In this document: positions 59,861 through 64,000 of the stretch, in pieces
Position numbering within the stretch: position 1 is the stretch's first letter
Layout: every line of letters starts with the position of its first letter
Assembly (NCBI GenBank): GCA_002917075.1
Contig: NTMA01000002.1
Coordinates: forward strand, 930,001 to 994,000
Origin: Hawksworthiomyces lignivorus
Lineage: Eukaryota; Ascomycota; Sordariomycetes; Ophiostomatales; Ophiostomataceae
Direction: 5' to 3'
DNA: 64,000 nucleotides
Notes under the pieces: model-generated
Told to the model about the DNA's origin: nothing
Databases searched by the model: none
The model's input: only the letters and a program-made list of their open reading frames with translations
Made by a program: the position numbers and the translations under genes

Positions 59861-62800
59861 TTAGGGGAGCATGGCACTGGCAGCACACAGTGTGTATAGA
59901 ACAAGGATAGCTCAATATTAGTCTCTAGTCTTCCGACATCGTCATTGGAAAGGCAATGGAATTAGATGATGCACATCAGGCACCACCATAAAACTACGTA
60001 AATTCAAATATACGACGGTGGGAAGACGTGGGAAGAAACTCTGGGCAAGAGAGGGAAATCTTCAGACCAGCAGCAAATGCAAATTCAGACCAAGAGTCTT
60101 GGCAATGTTTGGCGCCTTAGTCCCTCTGACAAATGTTCTAGAAGAAATCGAAAACAAGGGGGGAATCCTCTCAAGAGAGCAAAGCAGACACCGAAGAGCG
60201 AGAGCTGATTGCCCACTAGCATCAACGAGGAGGATATCTCCGCAGGACGATCAGCCCAGTCGACCAGGCGAAGAGGACGACGGAGTCGGGTTCGAGAAGA
60301 GCAAGACGGGACTGGTTTGGGGGTAATTAGGAGAGGGAGGAGACGATCTCGTACTCCAAAAGATTAGCAAAAATGGCAGATGCGCCATAAAGAAACAACG
60401 AACCTTTCATACTATGCGGGCGGTGGTCTTGTTTTCATCCCCCCGTATACGCGGTATTTCTTTCTTCTTTCTACAAGGTACATCTTGTCTTTGTTCGCGA
60501 AGCAATGCGGAGAACTCAGCTATTAGAAGGGACACAAGAACCGGAGTGGAGAACAGCTTCACGGAACAAGCCGGCGTCTGACATCGGTACAGGGGCCAAA
60601 CTTTGTTTATTTTGAGGCCAGGCTAGGGATAAGCGAGCAAGAGAAACAGGAGGGTATGGGTAGAAAAGTCTAGCAGAGGATAGGAAGGAGAAGAATACGA
60701 ACGTAAACGGTCGATTGATAAATTCCTCTCCTTTATTTTTGCTTATAAAAAGATGAAACTATCTCGGAGAGCGGCCGACGGAGTATCGGTTTCAAAGCGC
60801 AGGGTCGTGGTTCTTCCCTCTTCCCTACCTCCACCCAGCACCCCCTGCTTCCCCGTTTTGCCCTCTTCTCCTACAATTCCACATATTCTTCCTCTGGTTC
60901 ATGGCTGGTAGCGGAATGAGAAGCTATAGAAAAGAATAGAAGAAAGCGAAGCAGACGAATGTTTCAAGACCTTTACAGGTGGACAGGGGGGCAGGCAGAA
61001 GAGACGTCTTATAATAGACAATATGGGGGCATCCTCTACTGTCATTGGACATTAGCATTCTCAACATTCACTGTGCGAGGAATGTGATACGGCTCCGCAC
61101 GCTTGCTTATGACATGGAAGCCTCAGTTAGCAAGTGTAGAAGTCAAAGTCACATAGCCGGGATGCAAAAGCTGTGTTTGGAGCTTCGGCGCATCCGAATT
61201 AAAGGGTGAGAGAAAGAAGAGACAAACAAAGATGACAGCGTGTCTGCGCGAGAAGTCCATCTATGCACTCCATATAACCTCTTCATGTGGGAAGACGGGC
61301 CACATGACGTCGTCTATTTAAGAGTGGCTTGTCTGTTATCGCCATGCAGAGTGTGAAGAAAAAAGGAAAAGCGCTGATGTACAACACAACGCGGGCAAGG
61401 CTGTAGCCACTGGCTTGTGCACTCCGTAAGCCTCAGTGCTATTCAAATCTGTGCATATTGCTCCTCACTACTCCGTACGCACGCTATGCATGTTACCTGC
61501 AAGTGGTGCTTGGAGAATAAATAGATACACACGCCAATAGTTACTCCGTACCTGTACTCTCTAGCTTCCACTCTCACACAATGTGGGATCCAGACACACG
61601 GTCGACGAGCAGCCACACACCTCCTTACAAGCGTTACAGTGGTCGTATCTCAGTCCAGACGCCGCAGAAGAAGCGGGTCCCTCCCCTTCGGCACAAGCAC
61701 TGGCCGCCCGTCCGTCCACTCTCTGCACGCTCTCGTAGACGATACGAATCGTTTTTGGAGAGATGGTCTCCATCAGCCAACGCTAAGACTGTTTTGGCAT
61801 GCCCACCTTCTTCGGCGTCTGTGGATGTATCTTCATACAAAGGTACCCCCTACGGCATACGCAGTACGACTACTCCTGTGTTTGCGTTGCGTATTGAATT
61901 AATCACCCAAGACTTGGTACACTCTAATACGCGTATGCTTAAGCGGATCCCCAGCGCTTCAGCGGTATGGGGAGCTCATAGAACGTGCGCTGGGCTAGTT
62001 ACGGTAGATAGCTATTAGAGGTGTGCTTAGTGCGTTTGTTGTGTGCCTCTTCTCAAGGAGTGCTAAATCTTTGCTAGGAAGCATGGAAAGGTGCATAGCT
62101 ATGTGCAAGCGTCTGATGCCCATATGCTTGTTTATTCGTGCTTTTCTTGTTCGTTTTTTTGCCCTTTCATCTTTTCTGTTAAATTCATATTCTATTCGGC
62201 TTCATATTTTATTTGAAAATTTTACCTCTTATTATCTCATTTTTCGCAAATAAGCCAATTTCGTCCCATTGTCCAGTTGTTCTTTCCTAACGTATCTAGT
62301 GTGGCGGCGCTTTTAACCCTCTTACGACGCTGTATTTTTTTTTTTTTTGGCTTTGGTAATTGCTCCCTCTTTCCGCGCCTCCTTTGCCCCTTCTCTTTCT
62401 GCTACGCAATGTTCATACATAGTGTGAGATAGAAATACAGGTAAGATACTCTCTTGCAATGTATGTACTGTGGTGTATGAAATCGTTCGCTCTTTCCTTC
62501 CCTCTTGTCCCCACCCCCTGCCGCTGGGGGACCAATGTGCTGCAGGCGCTAGGCTCTAAATATACCACCACCCCCTGGCTTTTGCTCTGGGCGTCCCTCT
62601 TTTGCTCTTCACATACGGAATACTTTTTGTGGGCCACGCCTGCCAGAAGTGCCAGAGTGCCCAGAGGTGCAAGAGGTGCAAAGTCTACTCCTACGCCGTA
62701 GTGTGCACACATGCACCTCCTCCGCTCCTTCCCTTGCCTCTTTGACGCTTCAAGTTAATATTTCCCCGTCCCGAAGCAAGCGCAACCAACGGCTTCTTTC

Positions 62801-63555
62801 CTCCTAACTTCTTTCTGCATCCTTCGCTCGCTCTTTCCTCGAGATCGTTGGTTCTGTTCAGTGACCCAATCCTCATCGTCTGCTCTTCCATTTCCTCTAA
62901 TCCTCTTTTCTTTCTACTTTACTACATCTCCTCTGCTACTCTACGCCTCCTCTCGTCTCTCGTCGAGATATCGCCTCCGCACGATCCCAACCTAACGCAA
63001 TAGCAAAAGGCCAACGAGCGCGAAAAGAGCCCACACACCCCCCCTTTGCTCTCTCTCCTCTCCTCTTCCACCCGCCCATCCTCTTCCTTCGTCGCCTTCG
63101 CTGGCGCTCCCCGGCGCTTGGCCCCCTCCACAATATCAATTCTACACTTTGTCTTTTTCGCCTCCTTTTTTTGTCATCCTAGAGTCTCATCCTCCTTTAT
63201 CTCTCTTTCTCTGTCTCTCTCTCTCTCTTTGTGCGATCTCAGCTGCCATCATCGCTCTAATGAGCACTGAGCCATAATATCCACCAGGAGAAGGGGCTTC
63301 TTACTGCTTTTTTCCGTATCGAAAGCCTCGAGGACGACAGGATAGGATTTGGAAATAAGAAAAGGGAGATCACATACACCTCGCTGCCGAAGGAGAAAAG
63401 GCAGCTTAATCTGCTACAAGCCTGGTCACGAATGGCAGTAACAGCTCGTCGTTACTGACGTAGAGCTCGCGCCTCCTTCACCTCGATCCCATTCCTCCTC
63501 TACTCTCTTCCATCCCCAGCATCGAGTTGCCGAACCTTAACGGCCCTTGGTCGCC
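59861..63555. other. Gap before steD/ste50
   Basis: 59.9-61.5 kb: nothing recognised apart from two TACTCCGTA motifs (61469-61477, 61543-61551). A 145-codon ORF with ATG (61581-62018 +) is Ser/Thr/Arg-rich and has no recognisable domain; I treat it as doubtful. From about 62300 to 63555 the + strand is CT-rich, the steD leader and promoter. Confidence 0.55.
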
Positions 63556-64000
63556 ATGAGCTTCCAACAGGGTACCGCATATGCTGAGTCCGACGCCGAC
63601 GACGAGTACGACCTCGACATTCCCGAAAGCTCACCTACCGATGCCACCGCATCTGAGCTTTCACCCACCGAAACCGACCCTCTCTCTGCCGAACATACCC
63701 CTACTACTTATGGCTATCACGGCGCCGACCGTCTGCCGGAGACACTCATAACCGAATGGACGGCGGAGGAATGCGCGGACTTTGTTGCCACCATCGGCCT
63801 ACAGCAGTATGCTGATGGATTTATCGGTACGTCTTTCTTGCCAAAAACACCAACTGGCTGCTGTTTCTGGTTTGATTTCTCGCTTCTTTTGGCTAACCGA
63901 GATTAGAAAATGAGATCGTAGGCGAGGCTCTCGTAGCTCTGCAGCATGATGACCTGAAGCAGATGGGCATTAACAGTGTTGGCCACCGCTTAACCATCCT
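63556..64000 (+). CDS. Ste50/SteD MAPK-cascade adaptor (5' part)
   Basis: Cut off by the window end. Exon 1 is 63556-63826, then an 80-nt intron (GTACGT donor, GATTAG acceptor), and exon 2 from 63907 on. The start MSFQQGTAYAESDADDEYD is followed by an acidic Ser/Thr/Pro stretch, then GADRLPETLITEW and the SAM domain TAEECADFVATIGLQQYADG joined to ENEIVGEALVALQHDDLKQM and GHRLTIL. This is the fungal Ste50 N-terminus. Role: binds the MAPKKK SteC/Ste11 through the SAM domain in the pheromone/fusion and osmo-stress cascades. The Ras-association domain expected later lies outside the window. The ATG is preceded by a long CT-rich leader. Confidence 0.93.

Noticed and set aside
61581..62018. 145-codon ORF with ATG before steD
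   Set aside because: Ser/Thr/Arg-rich with no known motif; also partly open on the other strand. Not supportable from sequence alone.

Overview
The window is nuclear DNA of a filamentous ascomycete (Pezizomycotina). The evidence is short introns (mostly 65-110 nt) with gta/gtg donors, ctgac/ctaac branch points and cag/tag acceptors, plus a gene set typical of the group: noxA, palH, phnA, sfaD, steD/ste50, ddi1, rrp8, lcb2. I lean towards Eurotiomycetes from the style of these proteins, but the class is not proven. Genes cover about a third of the sequence. The gaps are long (up to 5 kb), AT-richer, and full of mononucleotide runs and microsatellites.

Layout, left to right. 1-2845: gene-free, purine-rich. 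2846-4221 (+): Fe-ADH/maleylacetate-reductase-like enzyme. 4289-4399 (-): an isolated exon-like relic. 5031-6923 (+): Rrp8 rRNA methyltransferase. 7363-8926 (-): Ddi1 ubiquitin shuttle/protease, whose start codon is apparently split by an intron. 10721-12304 (+): NYN-domain protein. 13293-14402 (-): mitochondrial carrier. 15324-17197 (-): NADPH oxidase NoxA. 17198-22401: gene-free. 22402-23765 (-): Ubc4-type E2. 27485-29204 (+): cAMP-receptor-like GPCR. 31757-34255 (-): PalH pH sensor. 36677-37613 (-): decayed ankyrin-repeat gene. 38102-39081 (-): phosducin-like PhnA. 43467-44899 (-): G-protein beta subunit SfaD. 49372-51539 (-): acetoacetyl-CoA synthetase. 54599-56632 (+): serine palmitoyltransferase Lcb2. 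57698-59860 (+): DUF4211 nuclear-type protein. 63556-end (+): start of the Ste50/SteD SAM-domain adaptor.

Functionally the window is rich in sensing and morphogenesis genes: a GPCR, the G-beta subunit, its phosducin-like chaperone, NoxA, PalH and Ste50. The phnA-sfaD pair lies on one strand with no recognisable gene between them, so a chaperone and its client are linked. The other genes are housekeeping (rRNA modification, ubiquitin, sphingolipid, acetoacetate metabolism).

Outside genes, the clearest signal is a dispersed 9-mer, TACTCCGTA/TACGGAGTA. It occurs 12 times exactly, always in gaps, against roughly 0.5 expected. One pair forms an 18-nt inverted repeat that looks like a miniature element. 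Long 5' leaders are strongly pyrimidine-rich on the sense strand and can be used to predict gene direction.
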